This document shows positions 46,041 through 54,859 of a stretch of DNA of 64,000 bases, piece by piece. Source of the stretch: Akkermansiaceae bacterium (GTDB lineage Bacteria > Verrucomicrobiota > Verrucomicrobiia > Verrucomicrobiales > Akkermansiaceae); the NCBI GenBank assembly GCA_017798145.1, contig CP059069.1, forward strand, positions 729,226-793,225, in the 5' to 3' direction. The notes under the pieces are model-generated. The model was not told the DNA's origin and searched no databases. It worked only from the letters and a program-made list of their open reading frames with translations. How positions within the stretch are numbered: position 1 is the first letter of the stretch; each line of letters opens with the position of its first letter. The position numbers and the translations under genes were made by a program.

Positions 46041-46712
46041 ATGGCCAAATCGACGAACACCGACATCAAGGGCAACCGGATCTCCCGCCTGGCAGGCCGC
46101 CTCGCTGCCTGCCTCATGAAGCTCTGGAGCATGACCCTCCGGTACGAGGTGAACGGCACAAAAGGCGTATCAAAACCGCAGATCGGGAAGAAACCCGTCA
46201 TCTTCGTCCTCTGGCACAACCGCATCTTCACCATGCCACCGGTCTGGAAAGAAACCGGCGGCAAGGGACGCCGGTCCGTCGTCCTGACCAGCGCCAGCAA
46301 GGATGGCACAACACTCGCCACCGCCATGGAAAGATTCGGCCTCGGCGCGATCCGCGGCTCCTCCTCACGGCGCGCCGTCTCCGCCCTCATCGGGATGAAA
46401 AAAGCCCTGCGCGAGGGCTTCGATGTCTGCGTCACCCCGGACGGCCCGAAGGGGCCGCGCTACCAAGTCCAGCCGGGAGTCATCAAGATCGCGCAGTCTG
46501 CGGCAGCGGAGATCATCCCCATCCACATCCGCTATGGGGGCGCATGGCGGCTCAGTTCATGGGATCGCTTTGTCATCCCAATGCCTTTCAGCAGGGTGAA
46601 CATCACGTTTGGAGATCCTATGCACGTCCCCGGCGACCTGAGCCCCGAGGACTTCGAAAAAGCCCGGCTTGCCCTGCAGGAATGCCTGCTCTCCGGCAGC
46701 GACGATGCTTGA
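46041..46712 (+). CDS. DUF374 lysophospholipid acyltransferase family protein
   Basis: A 223-residue protein of the LPLAT superfamily, DUF374 branch. FVLWHNRIFTMP holds the acyltransferase His (HN instead of the fuller H-x4-D), SASKDGTTLA and RGSSSRRAVSAL follow, and VTPDGPKGPRYQVQPG is the DUF374 hallmark. Likely a Kdo/lipid A or lysophospholipid acyltransferase-like enzyme at the inner membrane. Starts 3 bases after the FGGY homologue. Confidence 0.9.
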   Translation: MAKSTNTDIKGNRISRLAGRLAACLMKLWSMTLRYEVNGTKGVSKPQIGKKPVIFVLWHNRIFTMPPVWKETGGKGRRSVVLTSASKDGTTLATAMERFGLGAIRGSSSRRAVSALIGMKKALREGFDVCVTPDGPKGPRYQVQPGVIKIAQSAAAEIIPIHIRYGGAWRLSSWDRFVIPMPFSRVNITFGDPMHVPGDLSPEDFEKARLALQECLLSGSDDA

Positions 46713-46784
46713 TCCGGACAACTTACCCCTTGGCATCCGCTGCCGGATCACCTATCCATTTCATAACCCAAAACAAAAAACACC

Positions 46785-47108
46785 ATGTCCTACGAACTCA
46801 AGCAAACCGCCGGCGGCAAATTCATGTTCAACCTGAAGGCAGCCAACCATCAGGTCATCCTGACCAGCCAGCTCTACGAAGGCAAAGCCTCCGCACAGTC
46901 AGGCATCGCCTCCGTCCAGAAACACGGAGCGGACGACAAGAATTTCGAGCTGAAAACCGCTTCCTCCGGCCAACCCTATTTCATCCTCAAGGCATCCAAC
47001 GGCCAGACCATCGGCAAGAGTGAGATGTACAACAGCGAAGCCGCCGCCAAGAACGGCATCGCGTCGGTGAAGAAGAATTCCGCCTCCTCCAAGATCAAGG
47101 AAGCCTAA
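46785..47108 (+). CDS. YegP-like DUF1508 tandem protein
   Basis: A 107-residue protein of two DUF1508 repeats (GGKFMFNLKAANHQVILTSQ followed by an IASVQKH block, and SGQPYFILKASNGQTIGKSE followed by an IASVKKN block). Such repeats are small beta-strand units that pair into a dimer-like fold; role unknown. A canonical terminator follows. Confidence 0.93.
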   Translation: MSYELKQTAGGKFMFNLKAANHQVILTSQLYEGKASAQSGIASVQKHGADDKNFELKTASSGQPYFILKASNGQTIGKSEMYNSEAAAKNGIASVKKNSASSKIKEA

Positions 47109-47130
47109 CCTCGCCCGGCCTCTTTCCAAC

Positions 47131-47161
47131 GGCTCTTCCGGCTTCCGGACGAGCCTTTTTT
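47131..47161 (+). terminator. Rho-independent terminator
   Basis: GGCTCTTCCGG and CCGGACGAGCC pair as an 11-base stem with one mismatch and a CTT loop, followed by TTTTTT. It is 22 bases after the yegP-like stop and is the clearest intrinsic terminator in the window. Confidence 0.9.
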
Positions 47162-47213
47162 ATGCCGTCGAAGCCCGAAAAACCTTGATCCAACCCTACG
47201 GAAGTCAGAAAAT

Positions 47214-47242
47214 TTGAAAAAATAGTAAGGAAATCTTAAATT
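47214..47242 (+). promoter_or_regulatory. Candidate promoter of the LysM gene
   Basis: TTGAAA (47214-47219) and TAAATT (47237-47242) are 17 bases apart in an AT-rich region after the terminator. A second overlapping pair (TTAAAT and TAAAAT, 18 bases) lies just downstream. The whole 47205-47275 stretch is the most AT-rich in its neighbourhood. Confidence 0.4.
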
Positions 47243-47283
47243 TTTAATTGCCGCATGAATAAAATTATGCAGAATCCCGACCC

Positions 47284-48117
47284 ATGAAGATGACCACACG
47301 CCTTGCCTCTCTTCTCGCCCTCTTCGCCACCACCGGCCCGCTGCTTTCCGCGACCGAACTTGAGCGCCTCCGAGCCAAATGTGCGGAGCAGGAAATGCAG
47401 ATCAACCAGCTGGAGCTGAAAATCGCCAGGCTCACCGACACTCCGCCACCCTCGCGCAGCGCTAGCACCGAGGACACGGCGGCTCTGGATTTCAAGCCCA
47501 TCGAGAAGCCATCCACCTACACGGTGAAAGCCGGTGACAGCATTGAGCGCATCTCCCGCAACACCGGTGTTTCCGCGACCACCATCAACAGACTGAACGG
47601 CCTGAACTCCAGTTCCATCATCCATCCCGGCCAACAGATCAAGCTCCCGGGCACGACAGCCAGCGCTTCCAGTGCTCCAAGGAATTCCGCCGCGGCCACG
47701 GCAACCCGCACCCACACAGTCCAATCCGGTGAAACATACTACAAGATCTCCCGGAGATACGGCGTTTCCGTTGACGATCTCATCGCCGCGAACCCGAACG
47801 TGAACCATCGCGCCCTGCGTGTCGGCCAGAAAATCAAGGTGTCAGCTGCCGAGGAAATCGTCAGCAAGCCCACCACCAAGCCGGCTCCATCCCTTTCCTC
47901 TGCACCTTCCATCCCGATCTCCAATTACGAGGAGCCGGCCAAGAAATCTCGTGCCCCGGAGCTTCCCGTCCGCATCGACAAGGAGATCACCTACGGGGAG
48001 TTTGCCAGGATACACAACACCACGACAAGCCGCCTCGATGAACTCAACGGCCTCGAGCTAGACCCTTCCACTGTCCTCGCTCAGGGCTCCGAGCTGTATC
48101 TACCCGCCCAGCCATAA
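47284..48117 (+). CDS. Exported LysM-repeat protein
   Basis: A 277-residue exported protein: signal MKMTTRLASLLALFATTGPLLSA, a short coiled coil (LERLRAKCAEQEMQINQLELKI), then two clear LysM domains, YTVKAGDSIERISRNTGVSATTI (residues 79-124) and HTVQSGETYYKISRRYGVSVDDL (143-188), and a weaker C-terminal third (ITYGEFARIHNTTTSRLDELNG). LysM domains bind peptidoglycan or chitin. No catalytic domain. A hairpin terminator follows. Confidence 0.92.
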   Translation: MKMTTRLASLLALFATTGPLLSATELERLRAKCAEQEMQINQLELKIARLTDTPPPSRSASTEDTAALDFKPIEKPSTYTVKAGDSIERISRNTGVSATTINRLNGLNSSSIIHPGQQIKLPGTTASASSAPRNSAAATATRTHTVQSGETYYKISRRYGVSVDDLIAANPNVNHRALRVGQKIKVSAAEEIVSKPTTKPAPSLSSAPSIPISNYEEPAKKSRAPELPVRIDKEITYGEFARIHNTTTSRLDELNGLELDPSTVLAQGSELYLPAQP

Positions 48118-48156
48118 GCGTTCAGCAGGAGCCCGGGGACAGACAGCCCCAAGATG

Positions 48157-48195
48157 GAACAACCCGCCAGGAGCTTGGCTTCTGGCGGGTTGTTC
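48157..48195 (+). terminator. 14-bp perfect hairpin after the LysM gene
   Basis: GAACAACCCGCCAG and CTGGCGGGTTGTTC are exact complements around an 11-base loop, starting 40 bases after the stop codon. The T-run is weak (ATTTC), but stem strength makes termination likely. It also lies in the leader of the next gene. Confidence 0.7.
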
Positions 48196-48276
48196 ATTTC
48201 AGACGAAATTGATCCGGCTCCGGATCCGCCAGCCTTCCCCCTTGGAATCCGCGATTCCCACGCTATCGTTCTATCC

Positions 48277-49758
48277 ATGCCGACCGATCTTTCCCGCCGC
48301 CATTTCATAGCCACCGGTGCCGCATGGGCTGCGGGCAGGGCGCTGGCAGGTGCAGCGACCGCGCAGGACCACAGGACGATCTCCATTATCCACACCACCG
48401 ATCTCCACGGCCATATCCTGCCGACGCAAACCTACTCCGGGCAGGAGGATCTCGGCGGCTTCGCGAGATGTGCGACGCAGATCCGACTCTGGAGAAAGCA
48501 GAACCCAGATTCCTTGCTCGTCGACGTCGGAGACCTCTACCAGGGCACCGCCGCATCCTTCCACAACGAAGGCCGCCTCTTCGTCGATCTGCTTGCAAAC
48601 TTCGGATACGATGCCTGGACACTTGGCAACCACGACTTCGACTGGGGCCCGGAGGTTTTGGAAAACAATATCAAGGCGGCAAAGATCCCCATCCTCACCG
48701 CGAACATCAACGGTGCGCCGGAAAAGGTCATCCCGTGGCGGATGCGCGAGGTTGGAGGTTTTAAGATCGCCCTGATCGGCCTCGTCACCCCCGGCCTGCC
48801 CTTCTGGCTGATGCCGGAAACCCTCGGCGGATTCGCAGCGACGGATCCGGTGCTCGCTTTGAAAAAATCCATCGCTCAGGCACGCTCCGCAAAGGCGGAC
48901 GCCATCGTCGTGCTAGGCCACTACGGCCAGCTCAAGGAGGATGATTTCGCAAACCCCCTCCGCCACACCCTCACCGAGGCACCCGGCGCGGACATCTTTA
49001 TTGCCGGCCACACCCACAAGCACATCCCATCGCTGGAGATCGGCGGCACGCTCTACACCCAGGCGAACTACTTCGGCATCCACTGCGGGAAAGTCGATCT
49101 CACCTTCGATGTGCATACACGCAAGCTCATCGCGAAAACCGCGGTCACGGAATACATGGACAAGCGCTTCGATCTCGATCCCGGCGTGATCAACCTTTCC
49201 CAGCCGGAGCTGAAAACAGCGGAGGAACAGCTCGCCCGTGTCCTCACCACGCTCAAAGAACCCATCCCCGGCAAGAAACGCGATAGCCCCCTGGCCCGCC
49301 TGCTCTGCCAGAGCATTTCCGATGCCCTGCGCCGCAACAAAACCCCGGCAGACGCCATCTTCCACGGCACCTTTGGCACCCCGGAGATCCCCGCAGGCCC
49401 CGTCACGGTGGCAGATGCATGGGAGATCCTGCCTTACGAAAACACCCTCGTCACCGCCACCATCACTCCAGCTCAGTTGTTGGAAATCATCGCGGAGGAC
49501 AGGAAAACTTACTCGGACAGAACCCTGTGGCCGTATGAGATCGTTTGGGAAAAACGCACGCCCGTCCGCATCCTCAACGAGGGCAAAGACCTCCCCGCAG
49601 ACAAGCCGGTCACCATCGCATTCAACTCCTACGACTCCCAGTCCGGCGGGCGGAAACTCATGCGCCTCCGGGAGATCGTTTACCTGCCTTCCTCAAATCG
49701 GCAGGCCATCGATATCAACACCCGCGACGCGCTTATCGAAAGCCTGCTGAATTCATAA
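48277..49758 (+). CDS. 5'-nucleotidase/UshA-like metallophosphoesterase (Tat-exported)
   Basis: A 493-residue protein with Tat signal LSRRHFIATGAAWAAGRALAG, a calcineurin-like domain with all metal motifs (IIHTTDLHGH, DVGDLYQG, TLGNHDFDWG, GHYGQ, AGHTHKH) and a C-terminal 5'-nucleotidase domain (about residues 345-480, with FNSYDSQSGG). Hydrolyses nucleotides or related phosphate esters in the periplasm, by family. ATG at 48277 gives the twin-arginine signal; the longer frame begins inside the hairpin. Confidence 0.92.
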   Translation: MPTDLSRRHFIATGAAWAAGRALAGAATAQDHRTISIIHTTDLHGHILPTQTYSGQEDLGGFARCATQIRLWRKQNPDSLLVDVGDLYQGTAASFHNEGRLFVDLLANFGYDAWTLGNHDFDWGPEVLENNIKAAKIPILTANINGAPEKVIPWRMREVGGFKIALIGLVTPGLPFWLMPETLGGFAATDPVLALKKSIAQARSAKADAIVVLGHYGQLKEDDFANPLRHTLTEAPGADIFIAGHTHKHIPSLEIGGTLYTQANYFGIHCGKVDLTFDVHTRKLIAKTAVTEYMDKRFDLDPGVINLSQPELKTAEEQLARVLTTLKEPIPGKKRDSPLARLLCQSISDALRRNKTPADAIFHGTFGTPEIPAGPVTVADAWEILPYENTLVTATITPAQLLEIIAEDRKTYSDRTLWPYEIVWEKRTPVRILNEGKDLPADKPVTIAFNSYDSQSGGRKLMRLREIVYLPSSNRQAIDINTRDALIESLLNS

Positions 49759-49861
49759 CTCCGTCAATGTCACATTTCCGTCACGAAAACGCCTTCTCGA
49801 CAAAGCACCCGGCATGTAGGAATATTTCCTTAGTCCCGCGAACCCAAACAAGCAACCAGCC

Positions 49862-50188
49862 ATGATCAAATCCATTTTCACAGGCGGCATCGCCCCGCTG
49901 CTTCTCGTTTCCTGCGGTGCCATGGAGTCCATGAAATCCACGGCATCCAACGCCACCAAGGGTATCAGCCAATTCTCACTTTCAGACCTCCGTCCATCCA
50001 AGATCGATGTCGTGGAAGTTCGCGAGAAAGACCTCAAGGAAATGCCCCTCGGCAAAGATCGCGCACTCGCCTACGAGCGCAAGAAGTCCTTTTGGGCATC
50101 CTTTACTGGCACCTTCAAGGAACCCTCCCTCCCCGCCATCGACGACAGCGAGATCGACGGCTCCCTGCTCCCGCCCAAGCCGCTCTGA
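49862..50188 (+). CDS. Small lipoprotein, unknown
   Basis: A 108-residue protein with signal MIKSIFTGGIAPLLLV and lipobox VSC. The mature part is charged (VDVVEVREKDLKEMPLGKDRALAYERKKSFW-like block) and ends in a Pro-rich tail. No family recognised. Confidence 0.7.
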   Translation: MIKSIFTGGIAPLLLVSCGAMESMKSTASNATKGISQFSLSDLRPSKIDVVEVREKDLKEMPLGKDRALAYERKKSFWASFTGTFKEPSLPAIDDSEIDGSLLPPKPL

Positions 50189-50222
50189 TTTACAACGAGC
50201 GATCGGATACCGGAAATCCCAC

Positions 50223-50972
50223 TCAGCTTTCAGGCTGGGTAGTCGCCACTGGCACGGGAAACAGGATTTTGTGTTTTTTGATATTTCCGGGACGGGTGCC
50301 GCTATTGAACACGCATATCTCCCGGCGGGTAGGGCGCAGCACCACTGTCGAGGCGCTGAGTATCTTCCACTGCTTTTGCCCGGCATGGTAGAACTCATAC
50401 ATGACAGGGGTGTTCGTCGGCTTGGCTAGGGCGGGAGCCTGGTAGATATCCGACTTCCCAGGAGCGACCGTTACCGTATCGCGCCCGAACTTGGCGCGTA
50501 TGTTCGTATCGCTCAGGTTTATAAAAAGCCTATCCCCTCCCTTGAAGTCCGCCAGATTCTGCACCTTGGCTAGGAAAACAAGATCCCCCTGAGGCTCTGG
50601 CAAAGGCGCCAGCAATACCAGCGCTTCGCGAACACCTTCGGGGATTTTCGCCTCGGCGAGGATCAGATACTTCGTCTCCCCGGGCTTCTCGGGATCAGGG
50701 ATGCCGCGAACCATGCGAAGAATGCCATCTGCAGGGATCTCCACTGGATCGCTCGTCATGTAACTGGGTAGCAGGATCTCTGTGATTTCCTTTTCCCCGG
50801 CCACCTTGATCGGATTTTCAACGCCCTCCGGCATGGGCGCGATACAGGCAAACCACGCAGAACGCGCAGGCTTCTTCGGCTTCCCGGCATCCGCAGATCT
50901 CTCCTGCCCGGCCAAAGGGAGGATACTGGCTAAAAATAAAAATGCGTAGCGTGTGGCTTTTCTCATGAACAT
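50223..50972 (-). CDS. Exported protein, partner of the giant pseudopilin-like protein
   Basis: A 249-residue protein with signal MFMRKATRYAFLFLASILPLAGQ, then a beta-rich domain including RLFINLSDTNIRAKFG and APALAKPTNTPVMYEFYHAG. No family recognised. It lies 26 bases downstream of the 1229-residue gene on the same strand, so the two are likely co-transcribed. An in-frame Met six bases later (50966) is an alternative start. Confidence 0.72.
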   Translation of the reverse strand: MFMRKATRYAFLFLASILPLAGQERSADAGKPKKPARSAWFACIAPMPEGVENPIKVAGEKEITEILLPSYMTSDPVEIPADGILRMVRGIPDPEKPGETKYLILAEAKIPEGVREALVLLAPLPEPQGDLVFLAKVQNLADFKGGDRLFINLSDTNIRAKFGRDTVTVAPGKSDIYQAPALAKPTNTPVMYEFYHAGQKQWKILSASTVVLRPTRREICVFNSGTRPGNIKKHKILFPVPVATTQPES

Positions 50973-50998
50973 GTCAGGACTGGATTTAAGACAAGTTT

Positions 50999-53900
50999 TC
51001 AGATCTCCAATCCGTTGAGCCAACGGAAACTCTCGATCTCGAATTTTCTACCAAAACGGCGGTTAGTTGTTGTCAGCGCACTGTTGGCTGATTCTGAAAA
51101 CACCCCAGTGCCATCGATTTCGCGTGATGGGGTTTCTGGATCGTTTGTCCTATCGCAATACTCCGGCACCCGTTGCACGATCGCCTCGCACCAGGCACGG
51201 GCGAGGATCTTGCCATTCGGGTCGATGGCATCCCCGTAGGCGCGTATGCGGAAGGTGTCGTCGCGCACCGAGAGGGTGTTGGCGATGGGTTTGAGGATAT
51301 CCGTCTGGATGACATACCCAGGGATACCCGCGAATCGGGAGCCAACTGCGGCGTCAGGCGTCGAGAACGCATGGCTGCCAAGATCGCTTTCCTTGAGCAT
51401 GAAGTCAGGGGAACTTTTGAAAGGGTAATTGATGGAACCCGCCTCCGGGCTTCCATCATCGTAGTCAATGGCGGATTGCAAAGCCCCCAGCGTGCCCAAC
51501 TTGTCATCGGAAAGACGGCGGTTGATGAACTCGGAAAAATTCAGGAAGGGGCCGCGCTGCTTCACCTGTTTCACACATTCCTCGGCGAGTTTGCGCAGTT
51601 GCCCGTCATCCAGGAAACGCACACCAGACCAGGCCTGCATACCATCGTCGCGGGTGACTCCGAATTCAGGATCGTTGCCTTCCTTGTCTGTCGTCGCTGT
51701 GTTGAAACGCGAAACGGCGATACGTTTACCCGCTGGTATGCTGACGGGCCGCAATGTCCCGCTCGCATCCCGATACACCACCTGACGCTCACGGATACCT
51801 GCAAAGAGGGCATTCCACGCATCCACAGAAGTGCTATTCACGTTGAACATACCCTCAACCATCATGTGTTTCGCCGCCTTTAGGTAGCCATCGGCGGCCT
51901 CCAGCTCCGCCTTCACCGCAGGAGCAGAATCCCCTCCCGAATGATATTTGTAGCGGGCGTTCGCCACATCATCCCCGTTTACGAGTCTCTGCAAATTGTC
52001 ACCAAGGCTGCTGCTAACAGATGCACCGGGCCGCGTCTGATCCGCCAAGGAGGAGACGAAATAATCGTCCCACAGCGCATCGTTGAGTAAGAGGACATGA
52101 TCCCAATAATCGCAGTAGGCCTTGGTGTCGGTTGCGGTATGCCCCGCATTGAGATTATTCCTGTCTTTCAAATCCATGCTGATGGAATTGTTAAGGAACT
52201 GATAGACCTCGCGGCGTGGGATCATCGGATGAAGGAAAGAGTTGCCGATCCCGGGACCGGTGACACCGCTTCGGTAGGCGGTTGCCTTCGCCTCTGCCAT
52301 GTAGAGAGAACGGCCTGTCAAATCAGTCGTTCCGCCACTTGGATGAAATCCTTTCTTCCATTCCGGATTGAGTGTTCCGGGTTCGACCCAGCCCGGTTCG
52401 ATCCGCATTGTCGAAAAACCAGCAAGACTGCCGATAGGAGCCGTCGGCAGCTCAAGGCTTGGCACGGCGGTGACACGTTCCTCATTGCTCAAGAGCGCAC
52501 TGCGCCCCACGTGTTGGATGATGTCATCCACATCCTTTCCTGCTCCGAGCAAAGAGCCAAACCGGAACTCATAGGGAGAATCAGTCCTTTGGGTGTTTCC
52601 GGTTTTCGCATCCTCAGACATGTAGAGGCCTTTTCCCAAATAGAACGGGGGCGCTTGAATCCAATTGCGGCAGCGCCAGTCCTGCTCCCAACTGATCGTG
52701 TCATAAGTGTGGTCATAAATTCCTTTAGGCACCAACTGCATGTAGCCGACCGGAAGCAGAGCATTGTCAAAAACCCATGGGGCAGGGCTGCTTTGCGGAG
52801 TAATTGGCGCGAAATATTGCGATGTACTCAACCAATCGACATGATCATTGAAGCGCAGCGACAACCTGGGATGTGGCTCGCCGGTAGGTGACCAGAACCG
52901 ATAAGTCACGAAAGACGCGGGCGTGTTTCCATGTTGGTAGTTGAACATGTGGTAGATCTTGTGCCCGAAGGTGATGCCAAATTTGGGATTATCCGCACTG
53001 GTAAAATCCTTATTCGGTATTCCGTTGTTATATGGCAGGCCACCGAAGGATTGGGGATCGAATCCAGGGGGCATGGGCAGCAGGTAGTCACCTCCGATCG
53101 TTTCTCCTTTGGCGGAAAAAATCCGGAACTCACCTGGATTAAAGACGAGATCCGCCCCGTCATTGGAAATGATCTTCAGCATTTCGTCGTTGAACCTCAT
53201 CATGATGTCGTCCGTCGTAAGGGTGCTGCCGGTAAAAAACTTTCCACGCATCGGTTGTGCCAGTTCCAGATAGGTTCTCGAAGACAGCGTGGCACTGGGA
53301 AGGCGCATCTCCACATTGTAGGGATTCCAATAAACCATAATTGGTGACATCACGTACCGCAGTCTGTGCTTGCCTGGAATTTTGGCCGCATCGGTCTTCA
53401 GGCTGAAGATATAGGTAAGATGGCTTAGGATCGGGAATCTTGCGTAAGAATCCTGGCTTTGCCATGCTGATGAAATCCCGATATTGCAGCCGGTCCAAGG
53501 TTTGCTGCCATCCCAATTGAGACCCGCTGTCCCGGCGGTTCCGCCTTCCTCGAATTTCAACGCAATCGCATCGCTGTCCTGCCGGTACATCCGGTAGAAA
53601 TGCCGCATGCGTGTCCATGACGCGAATTGGCGCTCATAGAGAACGGCTTTGTTGGCGATGTCGGGGCTCATCGGGCGGATGGATGGCTCACGGACGTCGC
53701 CGGGATCGAATCGATAGGGCTCAGGCAATGCCGATTTCCCTTTCTCGAAAAGCAGGCTTAGATCCTTTTTAAGGTGCCCGGTGCGCACACTGGCGAGCAC
53801 GCCCTGGCTTCTTGCCGTCAAGTCGAAGAAATACTCCCCCACCACATCCTCATTGATGCCTGCCGCACCAAGCGAGCGGCGAGTGATGAGCTTGTTGCCT

Positions 53901-54688
53901 AGCAAAGGATTGGAATCAAGTGCGCCAAGACCCGGAAGGATACCCACGCCGACCTCTGCCGTGTCTCCGCTGGAATTTTCCCACCTGTCCATGCTCAACG
54001 CACGCGGTTGCTTGGCCAAATCAATCCTAGCCTTGTGGTTCTCCGGGCCAATCCACCAGGCGCTGCGTCCTTTTCCGCCTATATCGTTCAGGTAAGCTCG
54101 AGTGACCTTTTCCGGACTACTTGCGGCCGCAGGCCCAAGGCTACCCTCGCCCACCAGCACTACCGAGTTGCTGTCGTTCCATCCGCTCGGATTGAGCGGC
54201 GCATTCACCTCATCCGACATGCCATCCGGCATCGAGAGCAGCCACCTGCGGAACATTTTTTCCCGCTTTGGCGAGTATGTATCCCCGATGAGCAGCGATT
54301 CACCGGTTTCCGGATGTTTGTAGGGTGCATTGAGCCAGCCGCCCCATGAATCGTAGCTGGCCAGCCAGTTCGGCTGGCTGACTCCCTCGATAGCCTCGGT
54401 GCCTGGGTTTTGGTCGAAGATAGCCGCCTTGGCGCTCACCCGCATGTCCGGCCCCATCTCTTTCTGAAGCTCGCCGATAGCGATTTGCAGAGCCATTCTG
54501 GCGTTGGCCCGCGCCTCATTCATCGAGTCCTGCCTGCCGCTTGTGCGGAGGGTCAGAGCGGAGAGGCTCAGCATCCCCAAAGCGAGAATACCGAGCAACA
54601 CCATGAGCATCAGAGCACTGACGAGGGCAAAACCGCTCCGCTTGCGATACCGAAGCCTGCTGGATGAATCCGGTGGGTAGTATCTCAT
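50999..54688 (-). CDS. Large pseudopilin/PilX-like protein, Verru_Chthon cassette protein A-type
   Basis: A 1229-residue protein with an N-terminal leader ending KRSG, then FALVSALMLMVLLGILALGMLSLSAL, a prepilin-like hydrophobic helix, and RASG/TSGRQDSMNEARANARMALQIAIGELQKEMGPDMRVSA, the helix continuation seen in PilX/Verru_Chthon proteins. The remainder is a very large exported beta-rich domain without repeats I can identify. By layout it matches the Verru_Chthon cassette protein A family (TIGR02600), found next to other cassette parts; only one small partner is seen here. Long and uninterrupted, so probably expressed. Confidence 0.78.
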   Translation of the reverse strand: MRYYPPDSSSRLRYRKRSGFALVSALMLMVLLGILALGMLSLSALTLRTSGRQDSMNEARANARMALQIAIGELQKEMGPDMRVSAKAAIFDQNPGTEAIEGVSQPNWLASYDSWGGWLNAPYKHPETGESLLIGDTYSPKREKMFRRWLLSMPDGMSDEVNAPLNPSGWNDSNSVVLVGEGSLGPAAASSPEKVTRAYLNDIGGKGRSAWWIGPENHKARIDLAKQPRALSMDRWENSSGDTAEVGVGILPGLGALDSNPLLGNKLITRRSLGAAGINEDVVGEYFFDLTARSQGVLASVRTGHLKKDLSLLFEKGKSALPEPYRFDPGDVREPSIRPMSPDIANKAVLYERQFASWTRMRHFYRMYRQDSDAIALKFEEGGTAGTAGLNWDGSKPWTGCNIGISSAWQSQDSYARFPILSHLTYIFSLKTDAAKIPGKHRLRYVMSPIMVYWNPYNVEMRLPSATLSSRTYLELAQPMRGKFFTGSTLTTDDIMMRFNDEMLKIISNDGADLVFNPGEFRIFSAKGETIGGDYLLPMPPGFDPQSFGGLPYNNGIPNKDFTSADNPKFGITFGHKIYHMFNYQHGNTPASFVTYRFWSPTGEPHPRLSLRFNDHVDWLSTSQYFAPITPQSSPAPWVFDNALLPVGYMQLVPKGIYDHTYDTISWEQDWRCRNWIQAPPFYLGKGLYMSEDAKTGNTQRTDSPYEFRFGSLLGAGKDVDDIIQHVGRSALLSNEERVTAVPSLELPTAPIGSLAGFSTMRIEPGWVEPGTLNPEWKKGFHPSGGTTDLTGRSLYMAEAKATAYRSGVTGPGIGNSFLHPMIPRREVYQFLNNSISMDLKDRNNLNAGHTATDTKAYCDYWDHVLLLNDALWDDYFVSSLADQTRPGASVSSSLGDNLQRLVNGDDVANARYKYHSGGDSAPAVKAELEAADGYLKAAKHMMVEGMFNVNSTSVDAWNALFAGIRERQVVYRDASGTLRPVSIPAGKRIAVSRFNTATTDKEGNDPEFGVTRDDGMQAWSGVRFLDDGQLRKLAEECVKQVKQRGPFLNFSEFINRRLSDDKLGTLGALQSAIDYDDGSPEAGSINYPFKSSPDFMLKESDLGSHAFSTPDAAVGSRFAGIPGYVIQTDILKPIANTLSVRDDTFRIRAYGDAIDPNGKILARAWCEAIVQRVPEYCDRTNDPETPSREIDGTGVFSESANSALTTTNRRFGRKFEIESFRWLNGLEI

Positions 54689-54859
54689 TTGTATCTACCG
54701 TGCAGGGCCACACCATCGCCCGCAAGGGTATTTTCCCCTCCGTAATCGCATCGGCACGTTTAGGAAATGATACAGAGCCGAGGCGTCTCCCATTTTCCAT
54801 GATGAAAAGTCAATCCGGTTGCCAAAGCGCCCGGCTCCCTGTTGAGTCCCTCCCCGCCC

